DNA of 64,000 bases, taken from Kocuria marina (GTDB lineage: Bacteria; Actinomycetota; Actinomycetes; Actinomycetales; Micrococcaceae). Below, one piece after another: positions 36,617 to 45,177 of this stretch. The stretch's first letter is position 1. Each line of letters opens with the position of its first letter. The DNA lies in contig BMZV01000002.1 of NCBI GenBank assembly GCA_014652975.1, positions 516,828 to 580,827 on the forward strand, in the 5' to 3' direction. A model generated the notes under the pieces. The model did no database searches. It saw nothing but the letters and a program-made list of their open reading frames with translations, and was not told the DNA's origin. The translations under genes and the position numbers were made by a program.

Positions 36617-37507
36617 ATGACAGTCGACCCGTTGCAGGACCCCGTGGAAGCCCTCATCCAGATGCTCCAACTCGCGGACGGAGGAGGGGCCCGCACCACG
36701 GAAGACATTTTCGTGGGCAACACCATCACCTCGCCACGAGCGCGGGTGTACGGGGGGCAGGTCCTGGCGCAAGCGGCCATGGCGGCCATGCGCACCGTCA
36801 AGCCGGACCGGCACATCCACTCCCTGCACGCCTACTTCCTGCGTGGCGGTGACATCGAGGTCCCCATCACGTTCGGGGTGGAACGGGTCCGCGACGGTCG
36901 CTCGTTCTCCGCCCGGCGGATCCACGCCTATCAGCACGGGAAGACCATCCTGTCCGTGATCGCGTCCTTCCAGGATCCCGCCGAGGGGTTGGAGCACCAG
37001 GAGCCCATGCCCGAGAACGTGCCCGATCCGGAGTCGCTGCCCGCACTGCGCGAGACGCTCGGGGCACTGGACATCCCCGAGGCCCGCGCGACCGCGTTCG
37101 AGCGGCCCTTCGACATGCGCTACGTGACCGAGCCGTTGTTCCTGCCGTGGAAGGGTGCGCAGGATGCGTACAACGCGGTGTGGATCAAGGCGCTGGCCCC
37201 CTTGCCGGACGACCCGAACATCCACCGGGCGGCCCTGGCCTACGTCTCCGACTACACGATGATGGAGCCCATCCTGCGCCGCCACGGCAAGTCCTGGGTG
37301 GAACCGGGGATGAACGTGGCGTCCCTGGACCACGCGATGTGGTGGCACCGCTACGCTCGCGCGGACGAGTGGATCCTCTACACCCAGACCTCCCCCAGCG
37401 CATCCTCGTCCCGGGGTCTGGCCATCGGCAAGATGTTCACGCGGGACGGCACGATGATCGCCACCACGGTGCAGGAGGGCATGATGCGCCTGCCCGAGTT
37501 CCACTGA
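36617..37507 (+). CDS. Acyl-CoA thioesterase II (TesB family)
   Basis: 296-residue double-hotdog thioesterase. The first hotdog has YGGQVLAQAAMAAM and LHAYFLRGGD; the second has SLDHAMWWHRYARADEWILYTQTSPSAS. The ending RDGTMIATTVQEGMMR is characteristic of TesB (catalytic Gln/Asp region). It is convergent with the MFS gene, with only nine bases between the stops. Confidence 0.92.
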   Translation: MTVDPLQDPVEALIQMLQLADGGGARTTEDIFVGNTITSPRARVYGGQVLAQAAMAAMRTVKPDRHIHSLHAYFLRGGDIEVPITFGVERVRDGRSFSARRIHAYQHGKTILSVIASFQDPAEGLEHQEPMPENVPDPESLPALRETLGALDIPEARATAFERPFDMRYVTEPLFLPWKGAQDAYNAVWIKALAPLPDDPNIHRAALAYVSDYTMMEPILRRHGKSWVEPGMNVASLDHAMWWHRYARADEWILYTQTSPSASSSRGLAIGKMFTRDGTMIATTVQEGMMRLPEFH

Positions 37508-37516
37508 GCGGGGCCC

Positions 37517-38773
37517 TCACGCGCGGCGTGCGAGTAGCGGGTGCGACCGACACACGATCACGCCCGCCACGGACACCGCGAGTCCGAACACGAGTGACGC
37601 GCCGTAGCCGGCCATGCCGGCCAGGAACAGGGCCGCCCACGCACCGACGCTCCCGCCGAGCATGCCGATGGAGCTCAGGAGCGTGAAGTCGGCGCCGGCG
37701 CACCCGGGACGCGCAAGGTCCAGGTTCACCGCGTAGATGCCCGTGTTCATCACGGTGTAGCCCGCGAGCACGCCGCACGCTCCCACCACGCCCAGCGGCA
37801 CCTGCAGCCACTGGTCCACGCCCGCACCGGGCCACACGACGGGTGCCAGACACACCCCACCGAGCAATTGGATCCCGGCGCCGAGCAACAGCGTGACGCC
37901 GCGCCCGCGCCGTCGGCACAACCGGCCGCCCAGGAGTGCCGCGGCCAGGGCGGGCGCCGCCGCGATCATGGAGGTGACCGCGCCGATGAAGGCCAGTGAC
38001 CACCCCGCGTCCACGAGTGCCGGGGTCACGAGGGACCACACGGCTGCGGAGCCGAACGTCACCAGGGGGACACCACCGAGCGCCCAGGCCTTGGCCCCCG
38101 GTGCAGCCAGCATGCCGAACATCCCGGAGAGCCCGCGGGGTTGCGCGTTCGAGGCCGCGCGCTCCGGTTCCCGGTGCCGCAGCACGGGGACCATCGCGGC
38201 CGCGGTGCACAGTGCGAGCGCGATCACCGCGGCCCGCCATCCCCATGCGTCGTAGATCAGCAAGGCCAATCCGCCGCCGATCACGGTCCCGATGTAGCTC
38301 GCCCCCACCTGGACCCCCGCACCGAGATCGTGCTGGGAGCGATCGAGACCCCTTACGGACAGCGCGTCCGCCGCGATGTCCTGCGTCGCGGAGAAGAGCA
38401 CGAACGCCGCGGCCAGGATCACGAGGACCCTCAGACCGTCCTGCGGGTCGGCGAACACCGCCATGGCCAGCAGGGCGAGCACCATGAGGGGTTGCAGCAC
38501 GAGCAACCACGACCTGTAGTGCCCGCGCGCCCGGCCCGGCGCCCACCGATCGATCAGGGGTGCCCACAGGAACTTCACGGGCCACACGAGGGCGAGCAGC
38601 TGCAGGGCGCCCAGGGTCCCCAGGTCCGTGCCGCCGTCGCGCAGGATGCCCACCAGGCCGGTGGACAGGAACGCCGCCCCGATGAACTGCGTGGTGTATA
38701 GCGCCCACAGCAGCCCCCAGAACCCACGGTTCGTGCCGATCCCCGCGGGCGCGGACAGGGTCATGGTGCTCAT
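37517..38773 (-). CDS. MFS permease of RhtX/FptX-AmpG type, probable siderophore transporter
   Basis: 418 residues with about 12 hydrophobic segments. LVWPVKFLWAPLIDRWAPG, HYRSWLLVLQP, SATQDIAADALSVRGLD and GAGVQVGASYIGTVIGGG match the RhtX/FptX branch, whose known members carry rhizobactin 1021 or pyochelin inward across the inner membrane. It starts at the ATG at 38773, overlapping the stop of the siderophore-interacting protein gene. Because of the divergent iron box it is very likely iron-repressed. Import is favoured by family; export of the nascent siderophore cannot be excluded. Confidence 0.85.
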   Translation of the reverse strand: MSTMTLSAPAGIGTNRGFWGLLWALYTTQFIGAAFLSTGLVGILRDGGTDLGTLGALQLLALVWPVKFLWAPLIDRWAPGRARGHYRSWLLVLQPLMVLALLAMAVFADPQDGLRVLVILAAAFVLFSATQDIAADALSVRGLDRSQHDLGAGVQVGASYIGTVIGGGLALLIYDAWGWRAAVIALALCTAAAMVPVLRHREPERAASNAQPRGLSGMFGMLAAPGAKAWALGGVPLVTFGSAAVWSLVTPALVDAGWSLAFIGAVTSMIAAAPALAAALLGGRLCRRRGRGVTLLLGAGIQLLGGVCLAPVVWPGAGVDQWLQVPLGVVGACGVLAGYTVMNTGIYAVNLDLARPGCAGADFTLLSSIGMLGGSVGAWAALFLAGMAGYGASLVFGLAVSVAGVIVCRSHPLLARRA

Positions 38774-39540
38774 ACGTTCCTCCAGTAGGCGGTGGCGTCG
38801 ATGTGTGTGCGGGGCACGCCGTAGCGGGTGCGCAGGGCCGAGGTCAGCAGGCGGTTCTGCTGCGCCTCCACAGCGATCCAGTACCGGTCCCCCGGTGCGG
38901 GCGGATGCGTCTCCCAGTGCGCGAGCACGGCCGCGGCCACGTCCTCCCCCGCGCCGATGTGGTGCACCGTGTGCACCTGGTGGCGCTTCGCTGCGGCCAG
39001 GGGCAGGTCGGCGTCGCGCGGGTCGCGGTACTCGAACCACACCTCGACGTCGTGGGTTCCCAACAGCGGGAGCATGGAGTTCAGGGCGGGCAAGCTCGCG
39101 GGGTCGCCCACGAGCACCGTGCGTCCCGGGAAATCGGCATCGAGCCCCGGAGCGGGTTCGGCCCCGTGACCGCGGCGCGGTGTCCTGCGCGGCGGCCAGG
39201 GCGGGGTGCTGCCGAGCAGCGACGCCCGGATGGTGTCGCCGGGTGCGCACGTGCGAGCCCAGTCGGAGGAGGCGCCGTCGTGCAGGGCGAACTCCATGTC
39301 GAAGACGCCCTCGTCCGGGCGTGGGTCGACCACCGTGAACGCCCGCTGGTGGTCCTTGCCGCGGGACGTGAACCACAACCGCAACCACATGGTCGGGAAC
39401 GGCGTGTGGCGCGCGAGGAACCCCTCGTGCCGCACGGTGATGCGCGTGTAGGTGGGGCCCACGTCGCGGCGACTCACCACCGTGAGCACGGTCTCGGAAG
39501 CCCCGAGGGCTCGGACGGCCAGACGTTCCCAGTGGGGCAC
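38770..39540 (-). CDS. Siderophore-interacting protein (FAD ferric-siderophore reductase), divergent locus 2
   Basis: 256 residues, shorter than the SIP at 15.3 kb and only distantly similar. The flavin motif region reads HQRAFTVVDPRPDEG, followed by FALHDG.SSDWARTCAPGD, VGDPASLPALNSML and a C-terminal ATAYWRNV where family members end Y-W-R-G-A. First gene of the leftward arm from the iron box, coupled to the MFS gene. Cytosolic release of iron from the siderophore made by the rightward arm is the inferred role. Confidence 0.9.
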   Translation of the reverse strand: MPHWERLAVRALGASETVLTVVSRRDVGPTYTRITVRHEGFLARHTPFPTMWLRLWFTSRGKDHQRAFTVVDPRPDEGVFDMEFALHDGASSDWARTCAPGDTIRASLLGSTPPWPPRRTPRRGHGAEPAPGLDADFPGRTVLVGDPASLPALNSMLPLLGTHDVEVWFEYRDPRDADLPLAAAKRHQVHTVHHIGAGEDVAAAVLAHWETHPPAPGDRYWIAVEAQQNRLLTSALRTRYGVPRTHIDATAYWRNV

Positions 39541-39657
39541 GGGCGTTCTCCTCGTTCGGCGGGCGGGTCACGGGACACCAGCCCGGAAGGAACCGGCAGG
39601 TCGCGAGGCAGTTCTGCTTGTTCCGGGGTGGATCGGGCGGTACACAAGTGCTGAATC

Positions 39658-39676
39658 TTAGGTTAGCCTAACCTAT
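39658..39676. promoter_or_regulatory. IdeR/DtxR iron box between the two siderophore arms
   Basis: TTAGGTTAGCCTAACCTAT is an almost perfect palindrome matching the IdeR/DtxR consensus. It lies 117 bases before the SIP start on the left and 67 before the desA-like start on the right, the right place to repress both arms at once. Confidence 0.93.
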
Positions 39677-39743
39677 CAGTAATTGGTTACCACCGTGTAG
39701 CTTATTGCATCCGAGTGCCCCCGAACGAAAGCCGAACCGTTCC

Positions 39744-41306
39744 ATGAGTTCATCCCTGCTCCACGCGGACACCGTCACGGACCTCATGCGCGATGTCACC
39801 GCAGCCGCGGCCGCCGGTGCGGCGCGCCTGGCCGGCGCGCGACAACCCCACGAACCCGCGAGCCACGACGAGATCGACCGGGCACTGTCGCGGATCGACC
39901 TGGACACCCCGCTGCACGACTTCGGCGCCGCGGTGGACGAGCTCGACCGTACGTGGTTGCGCCACGCGGTGTGGTTCCATCACCCCCGGACGCTCGCGCA
40001 CCTCAATTGCCCGGTGGCGGTGCCCGCGGTCGCCGCGGAGACCCTGGCCGCCACCGTCAACGTCTCGATGGACACGTGGGACCAGTCCAAGGCGGCGACC
40101 GTGATGGAACGTTCGCTGCTGACGTGGACGGCGCGGCGCATCGGCTTCCCCGCCGCCGCAGACGGCATGTTCACCCCGGGCGGGACGACCTCCAACCTGC
40201 AGGCGCTCATGCTCGCCCGCGACGAATGCCTCGAACGCTCCGCGCGCACCCCGCACGCGGCCCCGCGGCCGGTGCGAGCGGCGTCGTTGCGCATCCTCGC
40301 GAGCGCGGAGAGCCACTTCTCGGTCAGTACGGCCGCCCGGATCCTGGGACTCGACGACGACTGCGTGGTCCCGGTCCCGGTCGACGCCGCGGGGGCACTG
40401 TCCGTGCCGACGCTGCGTCGAGTGCTGGCGGACCTCGCGACCCAGTCGCTGACCCCCATGGCCGTGGTGGCCACCGCGGGCACCACGGACCGCGGCGCGA
40501 TCGACCCGCTCGAGGACGTCGCGCAGGTGTGTGCGCAGCACGGGGTCTGGTTCCACGTGGACGCGGCCTACGGCGGCGCGCTGCTGGTCTCCCCCACGCG
40601 CCGCGACCGGCTCGCCGGGATCGACCGCGCTGACTCCGTAACCGTGGACTTCCACAAGGCGTGGTTCCAGCCCATCGGGTGCTCCGCCGTGATCGTGCGG
40701 GACGGCCACACGCTGCGCCACTGCGCGCATCACGCCGCGTACCTCAACCCGGCGGACACCCCCGAACCCAATCAGGTGGACCGCTCCCTGCAGACCACGC
40801 GCCGCTTCGAGGCGCTCAAGCTGTGGGTCACGCTGCGCACGATGGGCCCGGACGCGATCGGCGCGATGTTCGACGCCGTCATCGACCTCGCGGCGCGTGT
40901 GGCCCACGAGCTGCGCTCGGACCCGCGCTTCGAGCTCGTGTGCGACCCGTCCCTGAGCACCGTGCTGTTCCGCTGGACACCTCCGGATGCGGGGAACGAC
41001 GACGCCGCGGGGGCCCCGCTTGCCGCGCACGCCTCTTCCGCCGCACACGCCTCCTCCACCACGGGGAACGGCCCGGACGCGGTCGATGAGACCGCGGACC
41101 GCTGGGTGCGCCCGATCCGCCGCGCGGTGTGGGACACCGGCCGCGCCACCGTGGCGGAGACCGAGGTGGCCGGGCGTCCCTGCCTGAAATTCACCCTGCT
41201 CAACCCGCAGACGACCCTCGACGACGTCCGGGAGGTCCTGGACCTCATCCACGAGACCGCCCTGTCCCTCACCGCCCACGATCGCACCGGAAAGGCCCGC
41301 GCATGA
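39744..41306 (+). CDS. desA: PLP-dependent decarboxylase, DesA-like (lysine to cadaverine)
   Basis: Group II decarboxylase of 520 residues. It makes the diamine for a hydroxamate siderophore. PLP lysine K305 lies in TVDFHKAWFQP, with HVDAAYGG as the cofactor Asp segment and AAYLNPADTPEPNQVDRSLQTTRRFEA very close to DesA-type lysine decarboxylases. Ornithine or diaminobutyrate as substrate is possible but less likely next to DesD-like genes. A variable insert of about 35 residues rich in Ala/Ser (near 415-450) is unusual. Start taken at the ATG at 39744; a TTG at 39705 is also open. Its stop overlaps the next gene (ATGA). Confidence 0.85.
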   Translation: MSSSLLHADTVTDLMRDVTAAAAAGAARLAGARQPHEPASHDEIDRALSRIDLDTPLHDFGAAVDELDRTWLRHAVWFHHPRTLAHLNCPVAVPAVAAETLAATVNVSMDTWDQSKAATVMERSLLTWTARRIGFPAAADGMFTPGGTTSNLQALMLARDECLERSARTPHAAPRPVRAASLRILASAESHFSVSTAARILGLDDDCVVPVPVDAAGALSVPTLRRVLADLATQSLTPMAVVATAGTTDRGAIDPLEDVAQVCAQHGVWFHVDAAYGGALLVSPTRRDRLAGIDRADSVTVDFHKAWFQPIGCSAVIVRDGHTLRHCAHHAAYLNPADTPEPNQVDRSLQTTRRFEALKLWVTLRTMGPDAIGAMFDAVIDLAARVAHELRSDPRFELVCDPSLSTVLFRWTPPDAGNDDAAGAPLAAHASSAAHASSTTGNGPDAVDETADRWVRPIRRAVWDTGRATVAETEVAGRPCLKFTLLNPQTTLDDVREVLDLIHETALSLTAHDRTGKARA

Positions 41307-43354
41307 CCCCCCGCACGACCGCATCCCACCCCGGCCGTCGGCACGGAACCGAACCGGCACACGACGACTCCAGGCCCGCGGACCAGGGATCGACGCCGTC
41401 GGACGCCGCGTCGACTCCCACTGACGCCCCGGGCACCGTTCAGCGTGGCACCCTGGACGACCCCCTGGACCTGCTGTGCGTGGGGGTGGGCCCGTTCGGA
41501 CTCGGACTCGCATGCCTCACCGACCCTCTGCCGGACGTCCGCGCCGCCTTCCTGGACGCGGCCCCCGGTTTCAACTGGCATCTCGGGTTGCTGTTCGACG
41601 ACGCCACGCTGCAGGTCCCGTTCCTCGCGGACCTCGTGACCATGGCGGATCCCACCTCGCGGTTCTCGTTCCTGCAGTGGCTCAAGGAGACCGGCGAGCT
41701 GTACCCGTTCTACGTCCGTGAGTCCTTCTTCCCGCTGCGGCGGGACTACAACGCCTACTGCCGGTGGGCCGCGCAGCGAGTCCGCGGGGTGTACTGGGGA
41801 CACCGGGTCACCCAGGTCACCCGCCCGACGGGTGAGGGTCCGTGGCGCGTCACGGCCCGGGCCCGCGGCGTCGAGCACTCGTGGTGGGCGCGCCACCTGG
41901 TCGTGGGCACGGGGACGGTCCCCCGCACGCCGGGCGAACTGTCCGGCGTCCCGGGCACCACGGTGCACGCAAGTGAGTACCTGTCCCGCCGGGAGACCCT
42001 GGTGAGTGAGGAGCACGTGACCGTGATCGGCTCGGGGCAGTCGGCCGCGGAGGTGTTCCTGGACCTGCTGCACACCCCGGGCGGGCCGGCCGTGGACTGG
42101 TTCACCCGTTCACCACGGTTCTACCCCATGGAGTACTCCAAGCTCAGCCTCGAACTGACGTCGCCCGACTACCTCGACCACTTCCGGTCCCTCCCGGAGG
42201 CCGAGCGGGACCGGCTCAACGCGTCCCAACCCCAGTTGCACCGCGGCATCTCGGACGCGACGATCGACGCGATCCACGAGGCCCTGTACGTGCGCCGCAA
42301 CGACCCGGACGCCCCGCCCGTGCGCCTCGTCGCGGCCACCGAACTCGTGGACGCGTGGCACGAGGCCGGGCGCACCGTCCTGCGCTGGCACAATTCGGAA
42401 AACCACCACGTGCGCGAGACCGTGACCGATGCCGTCGTCGCGGCCACGGGCTACCGGTCCGCGGCCCCGGACTGGCTCGCACCGGTCCGGGACCAGCTCT
42501 CGCTCGACGCCTCAGGGCGGCTCAGCCCCGACCGGTACCACCGGGCCAGCCCGGACGGGACCGTGCACGTACTCAACCACGGCGAGCACACGCATGCGCT
42601 CACGGCACCCGACCTGGGGATGGGACCGCTGCGCAACGCGCATGTGCTCGCGCACGTCACGGGCCGCACACCGTACATCACCGAGGACCACACGACGTTC
42701 CAGAGTTTCGGCCACGTCCCCCAGCGTCATGTCGCCCCCGCCGTGAGGCCCGACGGCGCGTTCGAGACCCGCGCTCTCGGGCGCGCGTTCACGCTGCGGC
42801 CGGTGGACCCGGACGGGGACGCGGCGCTGTTGCACGCGTGGTTGAGTTCCCCGCGTGCGCACGCGTGGGGACTCGTGGGCGCGGACGAGCAGACGATTTC
42901 CCGGGAGTACCACAGGATGACCGCGGCGGACGCAGAGGACGCCTGGATCGTCAGCGAACACGACCGCCCGCTCGCGCTGCTCGAGACGTACGACCCCGCC
43001 CGCAGCCCCCTGGCCGCGGTGTGGCCGGTCCGCGACGGCGACGCCGGTCTGCACCTGTTCGTGGCACCCACGTCCCGTCCGGTTCCGGGGACCACGCGAG
43101 CCGTGATGGCGGCGGCGCTGAACCTGCTGTGGTCGGACCCCGCGGTGCAGCGCGTTCTCGTGGAACCCGACGTCCGCAACGAGCGGATCCGCACGATCAA
43201 CCGCTGGGCCGGGTTCCGTGAGGTGGGCGAGTGCCACCTGGCGGAGAAGACCGCGTGCGTGAGCGTCGTCGTCCGCGGGGACGGACCGCAGGACCACGTA
43301 CGGACCGCAGACACGGAAGCCTCCGTGGCCGAGCGCGCGGAGGTGACCCGATGA
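41303..43354 (+). CDS. Fusion of FAD diamine N-monooxygenase (DesB-like) and GNAT acyltransferase (DesC-like)
   Basis: 683 residues performing two successive steps of hydroxamate synthesis in one chain. Residues 1-52 are disordered. The N-hydroxylase occupies about 55-480: FAD loop CVGVGPFGLGLA near 60, the substrate region FSFLQWLKETGELYPFY, and NADPH loop VIGSGQSAAEVFLDLL near 240, ending ATGYRS...NHGEHTHALTAPDLG. The acyltransferase (IucB/DesC-type GNAT) is at about 494-660: FTLRPVDPDGDAALLHAWLSSPRAHAWGL, HLFVAPT, and LVEPDVRNERIRTINRWAGF. In Streptomyces these are two genes, desB and desC. Overlaps of four bases with both neighbours show tight coupling. Confidence 0.85.
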   Translation: MTPRTTASHPGRRHGTEPAHDDSRPADQGSTPSDAASTPTDAPGTVQRGTLDDPLDLLCVGVGPFGLGLACLTDPLPDVRAAFLDAAPGFNWHLGLLFDDATLQVPFLADLVTMADPTSRFSFLQWLKETGELYPFYVRESFFPLRRDYNAYCRWAAQRVRGVYWGHRVTQVTRPTGEGPWRVTARARGVEHSWWARHLVVGTGTVPRTPGELSGVPGTTVHASEYLSRRETLVSEEHVTVIGSGQSAAEVFLDLLHTPGGPAVDWFTRSPRFYPMEYSKLSLELTSPDYLDHFRSLPEAERDRLNASQPQLHRGISDATIDAIHEALYVRRNDPDAPPVRLVAATELVDAWHEAGRTVLRWHNSENHHVRETVTDAVVAATGYRSAAPDWLAPVRDQLSLDASGRLSPDRYHRASPDGTVHVLNHGEHTHALTAPDLGMGPLRNAHVLAHVTGRTPYITEDHTTFQSFGHVPQRHVAPAVRPDGAFETRALGRAFTLRPVDPDGDAALLHAWLSSPRAHAWGLVGADEQTISREYHRMTAADAEDAWIVSEHDRPLALLETYDPARSPLAAVWPVRDGDAGLHLFVAPTSRPVPGTTRAVMAAALNLLWSDPAVQRVLVEPDVRNERIRTINRWAGFREVGECHLAEKTACVSVVVRGDGPQDHVRTADTEASVAERAEVTR

Positions 43355-45177
43355 GCGCCGTCGTCGAAACCCGCATCCCCGATGAACAGCGGGACGTCGC
43401 CCCGACGCCCGAGCCCCGGCTGGACCGCCGGGCCGCACGGCGACTGCAGCGGGACGTGCTCGCCAAGATGTTCTCCGAGTTCAGTCACGAACGGTTGCTG
43501 CATCCCGCCCCGCACGGCGACGGTTGGACCGTGGCCGACGCCGCCGGGCGCCCGAGTTGGTACTTCGAGGCCACCCGGCACCCGCTCGAGCACTGGGAGG
43601 TGGACCCCGCTTCGGTGCGGCGCATCATCCCCGGGGACGCCGGCGAGGAACCGGACGCCCAGCAGGCCGTGCTGGACCTCAAGGACGTCCTGGGACTCAC
43701 CGACGAGATGCTCCCGCTGTACCTCGAGGACCTGTCCGCAACCATGTACTCGATGGCGCGTCGTCGTGCCGTACCCGCACCGACCGCCGCGGAACTGGCG
43801 ACCGCGGACCTCGCCGAAGTGGAACGTTTCCTGGACCGGGGACACCCCGGATTCGTCGCAAGCTCGGGCCGGGTGGGCATGGGTGCGTCCGAACAGACGT
43901 CATGGGCTCCCGAGGCGGCATACCCCGCCCGGTTGACGTGGCTCGCCGCGCGCCGCAGTCTGTGCACCGTGTCCCTGGGGCAGCACGTGAACGAACGTGA
44001 CCATGAGGACCGGCACCTCACCGCCGGTGAGCGCGACCGTTTCCGCGCGGCGGTGACCGAGGCCGGCGAGGACCCGGACGAGTACACGTTCCTCCCGGTG
44101 CACCCGTGGCAGTGGGAGCACCGCATCCTGCCCGGGATGCTCCCGGACGTGCTGCGGCGCCACCTGATCCTGGTGGGCCGCAGTGAGCACGAGTGGCGCG
44201 CGCAACAGTCCGTGCGCACGTTCCTGGACGTGAGCGACCCGGCGCGGGATTACGCCAAGACCGCGCTCGGGGTGCACAGCATGGGGTTCCTGCGCGGACT
44301 CTCCCCCGCCTACATGCGCACGATGCCCGCCGTGAGTGACTGGCTGCACGGGATCACCCGGGAGGATCCGTTCCTGCGCGCACGCGGGATCCGGGTGCTG
44401 CGCGAGCACGCCGCGGTGGGTTACACCGGGGATGCCCACCACCGCAGCGGTGTGGCCTCCGACCACACCAAACAGTTGGCTGCGCTGTGGCGTGAGTCCC
44501 CGGTGCCGATGCTCGAGCCCGGGGAGCACACCGCCAGCTTGGCCGGGGTGTTGCACCGGGACTGCGCCGGGCGGCCCCTCGCGGAAGCGTGGATCGAGCG
44601 CTCGGGAGTCACCGCGAGGGACTGGGTGCGCGCCCTGCTCGACGTGTACCTGGTCCCGGTCGCGCACCTCTTGCTGTCCCAGGACATCGCGCTCATGCCC
44701 CACAGCGAAAACGTGATCCTGCGCCTGCGCGACGGGTTCCCGGTCGGTGCGTTCTGGAAGGACATCGGGGAGGAAGTCGCGGTGCTCAGCGACCGGCCCC
44801 TGCCCGAGGGGATCGAACGCATCCGTTCCGTGGTGGAGCCGGAGCAGCGGGAGCTGTCCATCCACACGGACGTGGTCGACGGCGTCCTGCGGCACCTCGC
44901 GGTGCTCCTGCACACCTCCGGCGTGCTCCCCGAACAGGAGTTCTGGGCGCTCGGGGCCAAGGTCCTGGACGAGCACCGCGAGCGCTTCCCCGAACACTGG
45001 CGCGAGCTGGACCTGTTCCGGGAGACCTTCGCCCACTCGTGCCTGAACCGGCTGCAACTGCGCAACCCGCAGCGCATGGTGGATCTGGCCGACCAGTCGG
45101 CGTCCCTGACCTACGCCGGTCGGTTGAACAATCCGCTGGCCGCATTCCGCTCCCCTGATGCGGGCCCCGCGTCGTGA
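43351..45177 (+). CDS. desD: NIS siderophore synthetase, DesD-like (IucA/IucC family)
   Basis: 608-residue ATP-dependent ligase that joins N-hydroxy-N-succinyl diamine units and, in DesD, closes the macrocycle. Features seen: HPWQWEHRILPG, RSEHEWRAQQSVRTF, KTALGVHSMGFLRGLSP, GYTGDAHH, and the FhuF-like C-terminal part with CLNRLQLRNPQRMVDLADQ and AGRLNNPL. Length matches DesD (about 600). The order A-BC-D is that of the desferrioxamine operon. Coupled by ATGA and GTGA overlaps to both neighbours. Product size (ring E or linear B type) cannot be read from sequence. Confidence 0.88.
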   Translation: MSAVVETRIPDEQRDVAPTPEPRLDRRAARRLQRDVLAKMFSEFSHERLLHPAPHGDGWTVADAAGRPSWYFEATRHPLEHWEVDPASVRRIIPGDAGEEPDAQQAVLDLKDVLGLTDEMLPLYLEDLSATMYSMARRRAVPAPTAAELATADLAEVERFLDRGHPGFVASSGRVGMGASEQTSWAPEAAYPARLTWLAARRSLCTVSLGQHVNERDHEDRHLTAGERDRFRAAVTEAGEDPDEYTFLPVHPWQWEHRILPGMLPDVLRRHLILVGRSEHEWRAQQSVRTFLDVSDPARDYAKTALGVHSMGFLRGLSPAYMRTMPAVSDWLHGITREDPFLRARGIRVLREHAAVGYTGDAHHRSGVASDHTKQLAALWRESPVPMLEPGEHTASLAGVLHRDCAGRPLAEAWIERSGVTARDWVRALLDVYLVPVAHLLLSQDIALMPHSENVILRLRDGFPVGAFWKDIGEEVAVLSDRPLPEGIERIRSVVEPEQRELSIHTDVVDGVLRHLAVLLHTSGVLPEQEFWALGAKVLDEHRERFPEHWRELDLFRETFAHSCLNRLQLRNPQRMVDLADQSASLTYAGRLNNPLAAFRSPDAGPAS

